In this document: piece after piece, positions 1-7,059 of the stretch
Layout: every line of letters begins with the position of its first letter
How positions within the stretch are numbered: position 1 is the stretch's first letter
Source of the DNA: an uncultured Mycoplasmatota bacterium
GTDB taxonomy: Bacteria; Bacillota_I; Bacilli_A; RF39; UBA660
Assembly: GCA_900543825.1 (NCBI GenBank)
Contig: UQSR01000008.1
Span: 1-47,193, forward strand
Direction of reading: 5' to 3'
Length of the DNA: 47,193 nucleotides
Notes under the pieces: model-generated
Told to the model about the DNA's origin: nothing
What the model saw: the letters and a program-made list of their open reading frames with translations, nothing else
Database searches by the model: none
Made by a program: the position numbers and the translations under genes

Positions 1-324
<324 letters not shown>

Positions 325-400
325 CCTTAAATTATTTTAGTTTGATAAAGAAATATCACATTATCATGTTTTCAGAGAACTATAAAAAATATATAAAGTA

Positions 401-509
401 TATTGGTGATAATTGCGAAGTGGTTCACCTGTTCCCATACCGAACACAGAAGTTAAGCACTTCAGCGCCGACGATAGTGATAATTTGCTAAAATAGGACG
501 TTGCCAATA
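401..509 (+). rRNA. 5S ribosomal RNA
   Basis: The conserved 5S core CCATACCGAACACAGAAGTT lies at about 435-455. Helix I is formed by TATTGG at 401-406 and CCAATA at 504-509, giving a 109-nt molecule. It sits about 77 nt after the 23S end with no tRNA between, so the rRNA operon ends here. Confidence 0.95.
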
Positions 510-530
510 TTTTTTTTATGTAAAAAAGTC

Positions 531-559
531 AAAGAAAGTGCAAAAACTTTCTTTTTTTT
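531..559 (+). terminator. Rho-independent terminator of the rRNA operon
   Basis: The stem AGAAAGT/ACTTTCT with a short A-rich loop is followed by a run of eight T, directly downstream of the 5S rRNA. Confidence 0.75.
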
Positions 560-561
560 GC

Positions 562-567
562 TATAAT
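562..567 (+). promoter_or_regulatory. -10 element for the coiled-coil gene
   Basis: A perfect TATAAT lies immediately after the rRNA terminator, 17 nt before the ATG at 584. No convincing -35 is visible. A start point about 7 nt downstream would leave a leader of about 10 nt that begins at the GGTGAT ribosome-binding site. Confidence 0.45.
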
Positions 568-583
568 ATATATTGGTGATTTT

Positions 584-2026
584 ATGACTTTTGCAAGCAG
601 AGAAAGATTTAAAGAAAGAAAATACTCATATATGAAGAAAAAAGAATTAGATGAAGAAAATCCATTATTAAAGCTAGGAAAAATAATAGTATTTTCACCA
701 TTATTAGTTTTTGGAACAATAGGTCAAATAATTGATAAAAATAATAATAAGAAAACAATTAATAATGTCACTAAAAATAAAATTAATAATAATGTTGATA
801 ACAATATAATTATTACGAAAAAAAATAAAGAATATATAAAAGAAAATATAATGAGTACTCAAGAAAAGAAAAGTAATAACAATATTGAAACAGAAGTAAA
901 TAATGATCTTAATAAACAATCTATTATTATAGTTGCCAATGATAATGAATGCCTTTTATTAGAAAAAAAGATATATTTAAAGATTAAAAAGAAATTAGAT
1001 AATTTAAATCAGGAAATAAAGCAAATTGAAAGCGAAGAGTATTTAATAAGTAAGTACGCCGATGATAAAAATTTATATAATAAGGCAAAAAAAATACAAA
1101 CAAGAATAGAAGAATTGCAATTTGAATTAACTAAAATAGAAGAAGAATATAAGATATTAAGTAATAAAAATATAATTAAAGATCCTTTGAAATTAGATGA
1201 CTCATTAATAATTGATGATATTGTCAATTATCGCAATCTTATAAATGAATTAAATTATAATAAAATTCCAGACAAGTTAACACTTTTAAATACATATACC
1301 ATACTAAACAATAAATTAGAAGATCTAACAAATAAAACGAAAGAATTAAACAAAAAGAAAAGTTTAAGAGTTAAAGAATTACAAAATAGAGATAAAAAAT
1401 ATAATAAAGCTAAAATTAAAGCCAAAAATTTAAATGAAATAGAAAGCGATTGTAACAAAATCATAGAGGAGTATATAAACTATGAGAAAGAATTACTAAA
1501 GAAAGTAAATAAAATTGATTCTAAAACGTACATAAAATATAAACTACGAGGAATGGATAATTTTTTATCATTATCTTGCCATTATATTGGATTAATTGCT
1601 TTAACACCATTTAAAGGAATTATCCCCAAAATAAGTGAACAAACTAAAGCAACTAGAAAAATGTTGAATTATATGTTAGATAATATGCATTACGAGAAAA
1701 TAAATGAAGTAACTTATAGTGCTAATGATTATATAAACGAAATAGATAATAAAATATATAGTATAACAAATGTCGAAGATAATTTAGATAAAGCATATAT
1801 CGAAGTTAACAAACTAAAAGAAGAATTTAAAAGAAATTTTTCATGTTATAATTTAGATGAATATGATAAATCATATAAAAAAATTCTCTTAATTGAAGAT
1901 AATATTATTAAAAATAAGAAAAATATAGATAATATAAAGAAAAATTTAAATAATTCAAGAAAAACAAATAAAGAAATATTAATAAGGGTAAAAAAATTAA
2001 ATTCAAAAGAAAAAACTTTACAATAA
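584..2026 (+). CDS. Large coiled-coil membrane-associated protein of unknown function
   Basis: I do not recognise this 480-aa protein. It is very rich in Lys, Asn, Glu and Ile. A hydrophobic segment lies at about residues 28-50 and a second hydrophobic patch at about 327-347. Between and after these come long charged heptad-like stretches (about 115-320 and 380-480) typical of coiled coils. No signal peptide or catalytic motif is seen. A structural, membrane-tethered role is possible but is only inference. The start at 584 follows GGTGAT; the ATG at 632 is a possible alternative with a weaker site. The gene stands alone between two terminators, directly after the rRNA operon. Confidence 0.75.
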   Translation: MTFASRERFKERKYSYMKKKELDEENPLLKLGKIIVFSPLLVFGTIGQIIDKNNNKKTINNVTKNKINNNVDNNIIITKKNKEYIKENIMSTQEKKSNNNIETEVNNDLNKQSIIIVANDNECLLLEKKIYLKIKKKLDNLNQEIKQIESEEYLISKYADDKNLYNKAKKIQTRIEELQFELTKIEEEYKILSNKNIIKDPLKLDDSLIIDDIVNYRNLINELNYNKIPDKLTLLNTYTILNNKLEDLTNKTKELNKKKSLRVKELQNRDKKYNKAKIKAKNLNEIESDCNKIIEEYINYEKELLKKVNKIDSKTYIKYKLRGMDNFLSLSCHYIGLIALTPFKGIIPKISEQTKATRKMLNYMLDNMHYEKINEVTYSANDYINEIDNKIYSITNVEDNLDKAYIEVNKLKEEFKRNFSCYNLDEYDKSYKKILLIEDNIIKNKKNIDNIKKNLNNSRKTNKEILIRVKKLNSKEKTLQ

Positions 2027-2047
2027 ATTATAAGAAAGTTTTTTTTT
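2011..2047 (+). terminator. Terminator overlapping the coiled-coil gene's stop codon
   Basis: AAAAACTTT (2011-2019) pairs with AAAGTTTTT (2035-2043), and the T run continues to 2047. The stem's left arm lies inside the last codons of the preceding gene. Confidence 0.65.
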
Positions 2048-2060
2048 GCTCTGATAACTA

Positions 2061-2089
2061 TTGTAACAATTTAAAAAATGTGATATACT
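2061..2089 (+). promoter_or_regulatory. Promoter with structured leader, gene 2140-3105
   Basis: TTGTAA (2061-2066), a 17-bp spacer, then TATACT (2084-2089) preceded by TGA, an extended -10. The leader holds a perfect hairpin, TGATAGT-ccgca-ACTATCA (2104-2122), ending 2 nt before the AAGGAGG ribosome-binding site at 2125-2131. Such a stem could affect access to the site. Confidence 0.65.
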
Positions 2090-2139
2090 TAGCACAGAAT
2101 AAATGATAGTCCGCAACTATCAACAAGGAGGATTTTCTT

Positions 2140-3105
2140 ATGAATAAAAATTTTGTATTGATGGACAAAACAAATAATACACAGAAAAATGCTACAGCAG
2201 TTATAAAATTCAATTATGAAAATAATGACTACTTAATTTACAGCATTGATGAAAATGAAGTAAATAAACAAATATTTGTTTCAAAACTAATTTTAAACTC
2301 TGAAGGAAAAAGTTTTATAGATAATATTTTACAAGAAGAAAAAAATAAATTAAGTAATGTAGTATATAATATTATAATTTTGACACCATCAAATTTCAAA
2401 AAAGGAGCATTAGCAAATAACCTATTAAAAGATATAAAAGAAAAACTAATGGTAAATTTATCCTTAGAAATACCAGAGTTAGGAAGTCAAGAATATTTTG
2501 CCAATTGTTCAATAGCAATTACAAATAAAGAATTTGTAGAAGATGCTATCAAATTTTATAATGATAACTTAAATATGGAAAAAGTTCAAGAACAAATTCC
2601 AGTAACTCCAACATGGACAATTCCAACAGAAGAACCAGTAGCAATTAATGAACCAAGTATTAATCAGGAACCAATGCAAAACAATATAAATATTTCACCA
2701 ATACCTAATGCTATGCCACAAACTAATCCGCAGCCTGTAATACCTAATGCTACATCAAATAATATTGAATCTGTTCCAGCAGAACCAGTTAATATAGTAA
2801 ATCCTACTATAGAAACACCAAATCAAGTAGTAACCCCAAAGACTGTACAAATTCCTAATATTGAAGGCCAAGAGTTGAATAATATACCAAATCCTCAGGC
2901 AGAAAAACTAAGCAATGTTGCCGTAGTATCTGATCCAAGTCTAGGAAATTCAGGTTTGAATATCCAGCCAAATATTGGCAAGCAGAAAAATGCAGGATTT
3001 ACTTTAAATAAATATATAGTTATAGGAACAGTTTGCATATTACTTGCAATAGCCGTGGTAATAGTGGCTTATATATTAATACAAAAAAAGATTAATGGGG
3101 CTTAG
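2140..3105 (+). CDS. Tail-anchored protein with DUF1292-like N-terminal domain
   Basis: This 321-aa protein has three parts. Residues about 1-150 form a soluble domain; its first 75 residues resemble the small DUF1292/YrzB family by eye. Residues about 155-275 form a Pro/Asn/Gln-rich linker. A single hydrophobic helix lies at about 288-312, followed by a short basic tail. There is no signal peptide, so a cytoplasmic domain tethered to the membrane by its C-terminus is likely. Function is unknown. The start has a strong AAGGAGG site. The 3' end overlaps the convergent queH gene by 14 nt. The ORF at 15610 has a similar leader layout. Confidence 0.75.
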   Translation: MNKNFVLMDKTNNTQKNATAVIKFNYENNDYLIYSIDENEVNKQIFVSKLILNSEGKSFIDNILQEEKNKLSNVVYNIIILTPSNFKKGALANNLLKDIKEKLMVNLSLEIPELGSQEYFANCSIAITNKEFVEDAIKFYNDNLNMEKVQEQIPVTPTWTIPTEEPVAINEPSINQEPMQNNINISPIPNAMPQTNPQPVIPNATSNNIESVPAEPVNIVNPTIETPNQVVTPKTVQIPNIEGQELNNIPNPQAEKLSNVAVVSDPSLGNSGLNIQPNIGKQKNAGFTLNKYIVIGTVCILLAIAVVIVAYILIQKKINGA

Positions 3106-3697
3106 AATATATACAGCCACAGTAATCTTGTCTATATAAATTATATTTTTTAGATAATAAGATGGATTGTTTATATCCATCTTTTTTCTTAAAGTCAGAA
3201 TACAACCAATTAATATTATATTTATTTTGTAATTTTTCACCAATTTTATTTATCCATTCGGAATTCTTATAAGGACTAACAGATAATGTAGTACAAAAAT
3301 AATCATAATTACACTCTTTTGCCATCTTAGCGGTTTTTTCCATTCTTAAGTTATAGCATACCATACATCTATTTCCTCTTTCAGGTTCATTCTCTAAACC
3401 AATAATACATTTTTCATATAAATCATTATCATAGTCACAATCCATTATATCAAGATTATTAGAACAATCAATTTCATTAATCAATTTTATTTGTTCTTGT
3501 TTTCTTTTTAAATATTCATCGTAAGGATAAATATTAGGATTATAATAGAGAATAGTAATATCAAAATAATTAGTAAGATAACTAATAACATAACTACTAC
3601 AAGGACCACAGCAACTATGTAATAATAACTTTTTCTTACCATCTAAATTATTTAAAATATTTTCACACTTAACACTATAATTCTCTTTCATAGTCAT
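3092..3697 (-). CDS. queH: Epoxyqueuosine reductase QueH
   Basis: QueH reduces epoxyqueuosine to queuosine in tRNA, replacing the unrelated QueG. This 201-aa protein carries the family's cysteine signatures: HSCCGPCS near residue 28, RCMVCYNLRM in the middle and YCGCIYS at the C-terminus. These supply Fe-S and metal ligands in the family. Its length is normal. The start follows a GAGGTG site and the N-terminus reads MTMKENYS, nearly the same as the gene upstream. It is probably co-transcribed from 4686: the upstream stop and this start overlap, and both lie in a 33-bp direct repeat. Confidence 0.88.
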   Translation of the reverse strand: MTMKENYSVKCENILNNLDGKKKLLLHSCCGPCSSYVISYLTNYFDITILYYNPNIYPYDEYLKRKQEQIKLINEIDCSNNLDIMDCDYDNDLYEKCIIGLENEPERGNRCMVCYNLRMEKTAKMAKECNYDYFCTTLSVSPYKNSEWINKIGEKLQNKYNINWLYSDFKKKDGYKQSILLSKKYNLYRQDYCGCIYSKPH

Positions 3698-3705
3698 TTC
3701 ACCTC
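3673..3705. repeat. 33-bp direct repeat, copy 1 (queH start)
   Basis: It covers the queH ribosome-binding site and first codons. Copy 2 is at 4662-4694, with one mismatch in 33 (C versus A). Confidence 0.9.
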
Positions 3706-4686
3706 TGTTTTATGATTAAAAATTTGTTTTTCTCTTTCAAAAGTAGTGTATTTGTCCAGCAAATTAATTAAATCAATTATTTTTTTTGAGTCGCATAAAT
3801 AAGAATTAATATCATCAATGGTATAACATTTATCGAATTTATTAGATAATAATTCATACAAAAAAATATTAACTTTATTATACAGATTATTTAAATATAT
3901 ATTCTCATTAAAATCTTTAACAGAAGAAACCAAACGTAAGTAAGTTATTCTGTTGATTTTATCTAAATTCGTAATGAAATCCATAACATTATCTTTGGGT
4001 TGATACTTGGATAAAGTATTTATAAGCCCCGACAAATCTCCATTAAAATATAGTGAATACATTGTATTTTGACCTATAATTAGTTCGATAATATTAGAAA
4101 CAATTGCTTCATACGGATAACCTATATTGTAACTAAATTTCTTAATATTTAATAATCTTTTGGCAAGTAAATCAGTATATCCTTCGTTTATAGCATGGCC
4201 TATATTTTTATGCCTGAATCCAGTAATAAATAAATCATTACACTTAAAAGCAGACATAGCATGTAATAATTCATGATATAAAATTTCTTTATTTCCCTTA
4301 GTGCTAATACAAATAGAATTTATCCTACTAATATATACACCTCCATAGCATAATAATGCAAAAAAGAAATTTATAAATTCACTGCTATAGCAATTGATTT
4401 GTTTAATATTTTCTATACCGATATTTAAGTATTCTTCAGGAATAGTTTTCTTTAAATCAAAAACAAAAGAATTAATAAGCTCTTCTTCCATTTTATTACC
4501 AGTATTTTTACTTTGAACCTTTTTACTTACTGTTTCGATTTCAGAAGTATTGACTATTTTATATTTTGTAAACTTATTACTATGAATTAATATAAGCTTT
4601 TTTGGAAATATGAAGTAGGAATTAAGTAATCTTAATATGTCTATTAGCATCTTTTTATAATCACTATAATTATCTTTCATAGTCAT
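3694..4686 (-). CDS. Putative zinc metallopeptidase (HExxH ... E), cytosolic
   Basis: I do not recognise the family of this 330-aa protein, but it has a gluzincin-type zinc site: HELLH at residues 138-142 and a likely third ligand Glu168 in NEGYTD. The spacing HExxH-x25-E is typical of gluzincins. A short hydrophobic patch before the motif (about residues 105-120) may be buried structure. No signal peptide is seen, so an intracellular peptidase or a protein secreted by another route is possible. It precedes queH in the same orientation and its start region is nearly identical to that of queH. An extended -10 (TGTTATAAT) lies just upstream. Confidence 0.7.
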   Translation of the reverse strand: MTMKDNYSDYKKMLIDILRLLNSYFIFPKKLILIHSNKFTKYKIVNTSEIETVSKKVQSKNTGNKMEEELINSFVFDLKKTIPEEYLNIGIENIKQINCYSSEFINFFFALLCYGGVYISRINSICISTKGNKEILYHELLHAMSAFKCNDLFITGFRHKNIGHAINEGYTDLLAKRLLNIKKFSYNIGYPYEAIVSNIIELIIGQNTMYSLYFNGDLSGLINTLSKYQPKDNVMDFITNLDKINRITYLRLVSSVKDFNENIYLNNLYNKVNIFLYELLSNKFDKCYTIDDINSYLCDSKKIIDLINLLDKYTTFEREKQIFNHKTEVK

Positions 4687-4694
4687 TTCACCTC
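4662..4694. repeat. 33-bp direct repeat, copy 2 (metallopeptidase start)
   Basis: It covers the ribosome-binding site and first codons of the metallopeptidase and matches 3673-3705 at 32 of 33 positions. The two copies are 989 bp apart and bracket exactly one gene. Confidence 0.9.
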
Positions 4695-4708
4695 ACATAA
4701 GCACATAT

Positions 4709-4717
4709 ATTATAACA
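4709..4717 (-). promoter_or_regulatory. Extended -10 for the metallopeptidase-queH operon
   Basis: On the minus strand this reads TGTTATAAT, a perfect -10 with an extended TGn. No good -35 is present at 17 bp, consistent with an extended -10 promoter. Confidence 0.5.
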
Positions 4718-4744
4718 TAATAAAAATATTTTTAATATATTATC

Positions 4745-4773
4745 TTGAAAAAATAACCATAAATTGGTACAAT
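4745..4773 (+). promoter_or_regulatory. Promoter for the thioredoxin-like protein and trmL
   Basis: TTGAAA (4745-4750), 17 bp, then TACAAT (4768-4773) with TGG before it. The inferred leader to the ATG at 4790 is only about 10 nt and starts at the TAGGAGG site. Confidence 0.65.
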
Positions 4774-4789
4774 AAATTAGGAGGCAAAT

Positions 4790-5296
4790 ATGGAAAAGAA
4801 AATACCCTTAAAAAATTATATTATATTAGCGGTAACATTAATTATTACAGTTATATTAGTTATATATTTCTACTTATGGCAAAAAGCATATGAAGAAAGT
4901 AAAAAAAATACTATTATAATGGATGAATATATACAAAAAATAAATTATAATGAATTAAGTAATTATCTAATAGAAAACAAAAGTACAGTTATATATTCAT
5001 CAGTAGTAGGTAGCCAAAAAACAAGTAACTTTGAAAAAAAATTCATCAAAGTAATTCAAGACAAATCATTAAAAAATAGTATTTTATACCTTGATTTAAC
5101 TGAAGTAGTAAAAAACAAAACAATCAAAAAAGAATTATTAGAAAAATATCCAGAATTAAATAACAATATCAAAGATCCATTAATAATAATTTTTAATAAT
5201 GATAAAGTAATAAGAATTTATAATATTAAAGATAATAATTATAATATAGATAGTCTAATAGAATTCTTAGAGAAAGAAGATATAATATATGATTAA
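4790..5296 (+). CDS. Membrane-anchored thioredoxin-fold-like protein lacking CxxC
   Basis: This 168-aa protein has one N-terminal membrane helix (about residues 8-29) and an extracytoplasmic domain whose pattern suggests a thioredoxin fold: a strand VIYSSV, helix, ILYLDLTEV, and a DPLIIIFNNDKVI strand pair with the usual cis-Pro position. The redox CxxC is missing; the equivalent place reads VVGSQK. It may therefore be a chaperone-like or degenerate relative. It overlaps trmL by 8 nt. A second thioredoxin-like gene with an intact CxxC lies at 5801-6241. The fold assignment is by eye. Confidence 0.6.
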   Translation: MEKKIPLKNYIILAVTLIITVILVIYFYLWQKAYEESKKNTIIMDEYIQKINYNELSNYLIENKSTVIYSSVVGSQKTSNFEKKFIKVIQDKSLKNSILYLDLTEVVKNKTIKKELLEKYPELNNNIKDPLIIIFNNDKVIRIYNIKDNNYNIDSLIEFLEKEDIIYD

Positions 5297-5798
5297 TATA
5301 GTACTATATGAACCAGAAATACCAGAAAATACAGGCAATATAATGAGAACATGTGCTGGAACCAATAGCAAACTACATTTAATAGAACCACTAGGTTTTA
5401 TATTAGATGAAAAAAGAATACGCCGCAGTGGAGTAAATTACATAGATAAGGTTCATTATCAAACATATATTGATTATGAAGAATTTACCACCCAAAATAA
5501 AGGTGAATATTATTATTTCACAAGATATGGAACAAAACCATATAGTGAAATAGATTTCAAGGATAAAAATAAAAATATATATTTAATATTTGGCAAAGAA
5601 AGCACCGGTATACCAAAAGAAATATTACACAATAATTTAGATAAATGTTATAGAATACCAACAAGCGATAATATTAGAGCATTAAATTTATCAAATTGTG
5701 TTGCTTTAGTAACATATGAAGCATTAAGACAGCAAAACTTTCCTGGATTATTAACATACGATCCGTTTAAAGGAGAAGATTATTTAAAAAACGAATAG
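5289..5798 (+). CDS. trmL: tRNA (cytidine/uridine-34-2'-O)-methyltransferase TrmL
   Basis: TrmL is a SPOUT-family methyltransferase that 2'-O-methylates the wobble nucleotide of tRNA-Leu isoacceptors. The 169-aa length is typical. Diagnostic segments are IVLYEPEIPENTGNIMRTC at the N-terminus, IFGKESTGIP in the middle (cofactor knot) and the C-terminal knot IRALNLSNCVALVTYEAL. It overlaps the preceding membrane protein by 8 nt and is probably translated together with it. Confidence 0.93.
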   Translation: MINIVLYEPEIPENTGNIMRTCAGTNSKLHLIEPLGFILDEKRIRRSGVNYIDKVHYQTYIDYEEFTTQNKGEYYYFTRYGTKPYSEIDFKDKNKNIYLIFGKESTGIPKEILHNNLDKCYRIPTSDNIRALNLSNCVALVTYEALRQQNFPGLLTYDPFKGEDYLKNE

Positions 5799-5825
5799 TT
5801 TTATTCAATAAAACCATTCGTTTTT
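5786..5825. terminator. Bidirectional terminator between trmL and the thioredoxin gene
   Basis: A near-palindrome in which AAAAACGAAT and GTTTTATT pair with ATAAAAC and ATTCGTTTTT gives a long hairpin with T runs on both strands. It lies between the convergent stop codons and serves both genes. Confidence 0.85.
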
Positions 5826-6241
5826 AATTTATTTATAAGTTTTTCTTCACTTACATCGCCTTCAATTCTGGTAGCGGTAGTCTTTTCTTCTCCATTCTTA
5901 AAAAATATAGTAATAGGCGTACTACCATCAAAACTAACAGTATTCTTAAACATTTTAAGTTCATCATCATTAAGTAAATCAACATCAATATAATAAATAT
6001 CAATTTTATACTTATATCCAACCTTTTTAAGCTTCGGTTTATAATCCTGACAATGACTACAAGTAGTTCTTGAAACACACAAAACAAAATCTTCCTTATT
6101 ATCTATTTTTTCTTTAAGTTCATTATAATTAACTTCAATAAGATTACTATTATAAGAACTAATAAAATAATAAGTAATAGCTCCAATAACCACTAAAATA
6201 CTAGCAATTATAACAATAATTTTCTTTTTTTTATCTTTCAT
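5801..6241 (-). CDS. Membrane-anchored thioredoxin-like protein (CSHC)
   Basis: This 146-aa protein has an N-terminal membrane helix (about residues 7-27) and a thioredoxin-like domain outside the membrane. Its redox motif, CSHC in SRTTCSHCQDYKP, is followed by the strand IDIYYIDVDLL and the cis-Pro loop GSTPITIFF. It is likely a thiol-disulfide oxidoreductase working on exported proteins. Its promoter is back to back with that of the secretion locus at 6356 and shares an identical 11-mer with it, so the two may be co-regulated. The locus encodes several exported cysteine-containing proteins that could be substrates, which is inference. Confidence 0.78.
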   Translation of the reverse strand: MKDKKKKIIVIIASILVVIGAITYYFISSYNSNLIEVNYNELKEKIDNKEDFVLCVSRTTCSHCQDYKPKLKKVGYKYKIDIYYIDVDLLNDDELKMFKNTVSFDGSTPITIFFKNGEEKTTATRIEGDVSEEKLINKLKTNGFIE

Positions 6242-6261
6242 AAATTAAATCACCATAAACA

Positions 6262-6290
6262 ATGATAACACTTTTTAATAAAAAAAGCAA
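6262..6290 (-). promoter_or_regulatory. Promoter for the CSHC thioredoxin-like gene
   Basis: On the minus strand: TTGCTT (6290-6285), 17 bp, then TATCAT (6267-6262) with TGT before it. The 11-mer AAAAAGTGTTA running into the -10 is identical to that of the divergent promoter at 6299-6326. Confidence 0.55.
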
Positions 6291-6298
6291 AAATCACT

Positions 6299-6326
6299 TT
6301 GAAAAAAACAAAAAAAGTGTTACAAT
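6299..6326 (+). promoter_or_regulatory. Promoter of the Tad/T4SS-like secretion locus
   Basis: TTGAAA (6299-6304), 16 bp, then TACAAT (6321-6326) with TGT before it. The gene at 6356 follows after a GGGAGG site. Its upstream 11-mer (6312-6322) is the exact inverted copy of 6266-6276. Confidence 0.6.
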
Positions 6327-6355
6327 TATTATAGCATAGGGTAGGGAGGAATGAC

Positions 6356-7039
6356 ATGAATAAAAGAAAAAGCCTACTATTCATATTGATGTTAACAATA
6401 TTTAGTACAAATATTGTTAAAGCAGAATGCACTACAGAAGAAGAAAATAACATAAGAAAAGAAATAGATAAAATAGAAATAGTATATAAACATCTAGGAG
6501 AAGTTACAAAAGAAGATGGTACAAAAACATATAATGAATTCATGGTAACAGCCAAAAACATTCCGGATGGAGTATATGTTCAACTATATCCGTTTACTGA
6601 TGAAAACTTTGAAGAAACAGACGAAGGATTAAAACTAAAATTAACAACAGGAGAATGGCACTATTACATGTATTCTGAAAAATGCGATAAAACATTAAAA
6701 GATATAACAGTAACATTACCAAAGTTTAATGAATATTCTTTAGATCCATTATGTGAAGGCATAGATGGAGAAGACTTTAGATATTGTAATAAATATTATG
6801 ATGGTGAGATACCAAGAGAAACTTTTGAAAGAAAAGTAAAAGAATATCGTCTAGCTAATCATCTAGATGATAAAAAAATAGATAATAATGACGTAAAGAA
6901 AAAAGATTATTTAAAACCAATAGTAGATTTTCTATTAGAATATTATCTTTATATAATTATAGGAATAGGAATAATAGTACTAATATCGCTATTAGTATTA
7001 ATAATTAAAAAGAAAAAGAAAAGAACAATACTAGAATAA
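6356..7039 (+). CDS. Exported, C-terminally membrane-anchored protein, first gene of secretion locus
   Basis: This 227-aa protein has a signal peptide ending near residue 24 (VKA-EC) and a C-terminal membrane helix at about residues 196-217 followed by a KKKKKR stop-transfer tail. The outer domain contains five cysteines and no catalytic motif that I can see. The layout (signal peptide, extracellular domain, anchor) suggests a surface or assembly protein. I do not recognise a family. It begins the long same-strand gene array and is 20 nt upstream of the next gene. Confidence 0.75.
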   Translation: MNKRKSLLFILMLTIFSTNIVKAECTTEEENNIRKEIDKIEIVYKHLGEVTKEDGTKTYNEFMVTAKNIPDGVYVQLYPFTDENFEETDEGLKLKLTTGEWHYYMYSEKCDKTLKDITVTLPKFNEYSLDPLCEGIDGEDFRYCNKYYDGEIPRETFERKVKEYRLANHLDDKKIDNNDVKKKDYLKPIVDFLLEYYLYIIIGIGIIVLISLLVLIIKKKKKRTILE

Positions 7040-7059
7040 AAAAAGAAGGAGGAATTAAT

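Noticed and set aside
6250..6561. 103-codon minus-strand frame across the secretion-locus promoter
   Set aside because: It is antisense to the signal peptide of the first gene and covers both divergent promoters. There is no ribosome-binding site.
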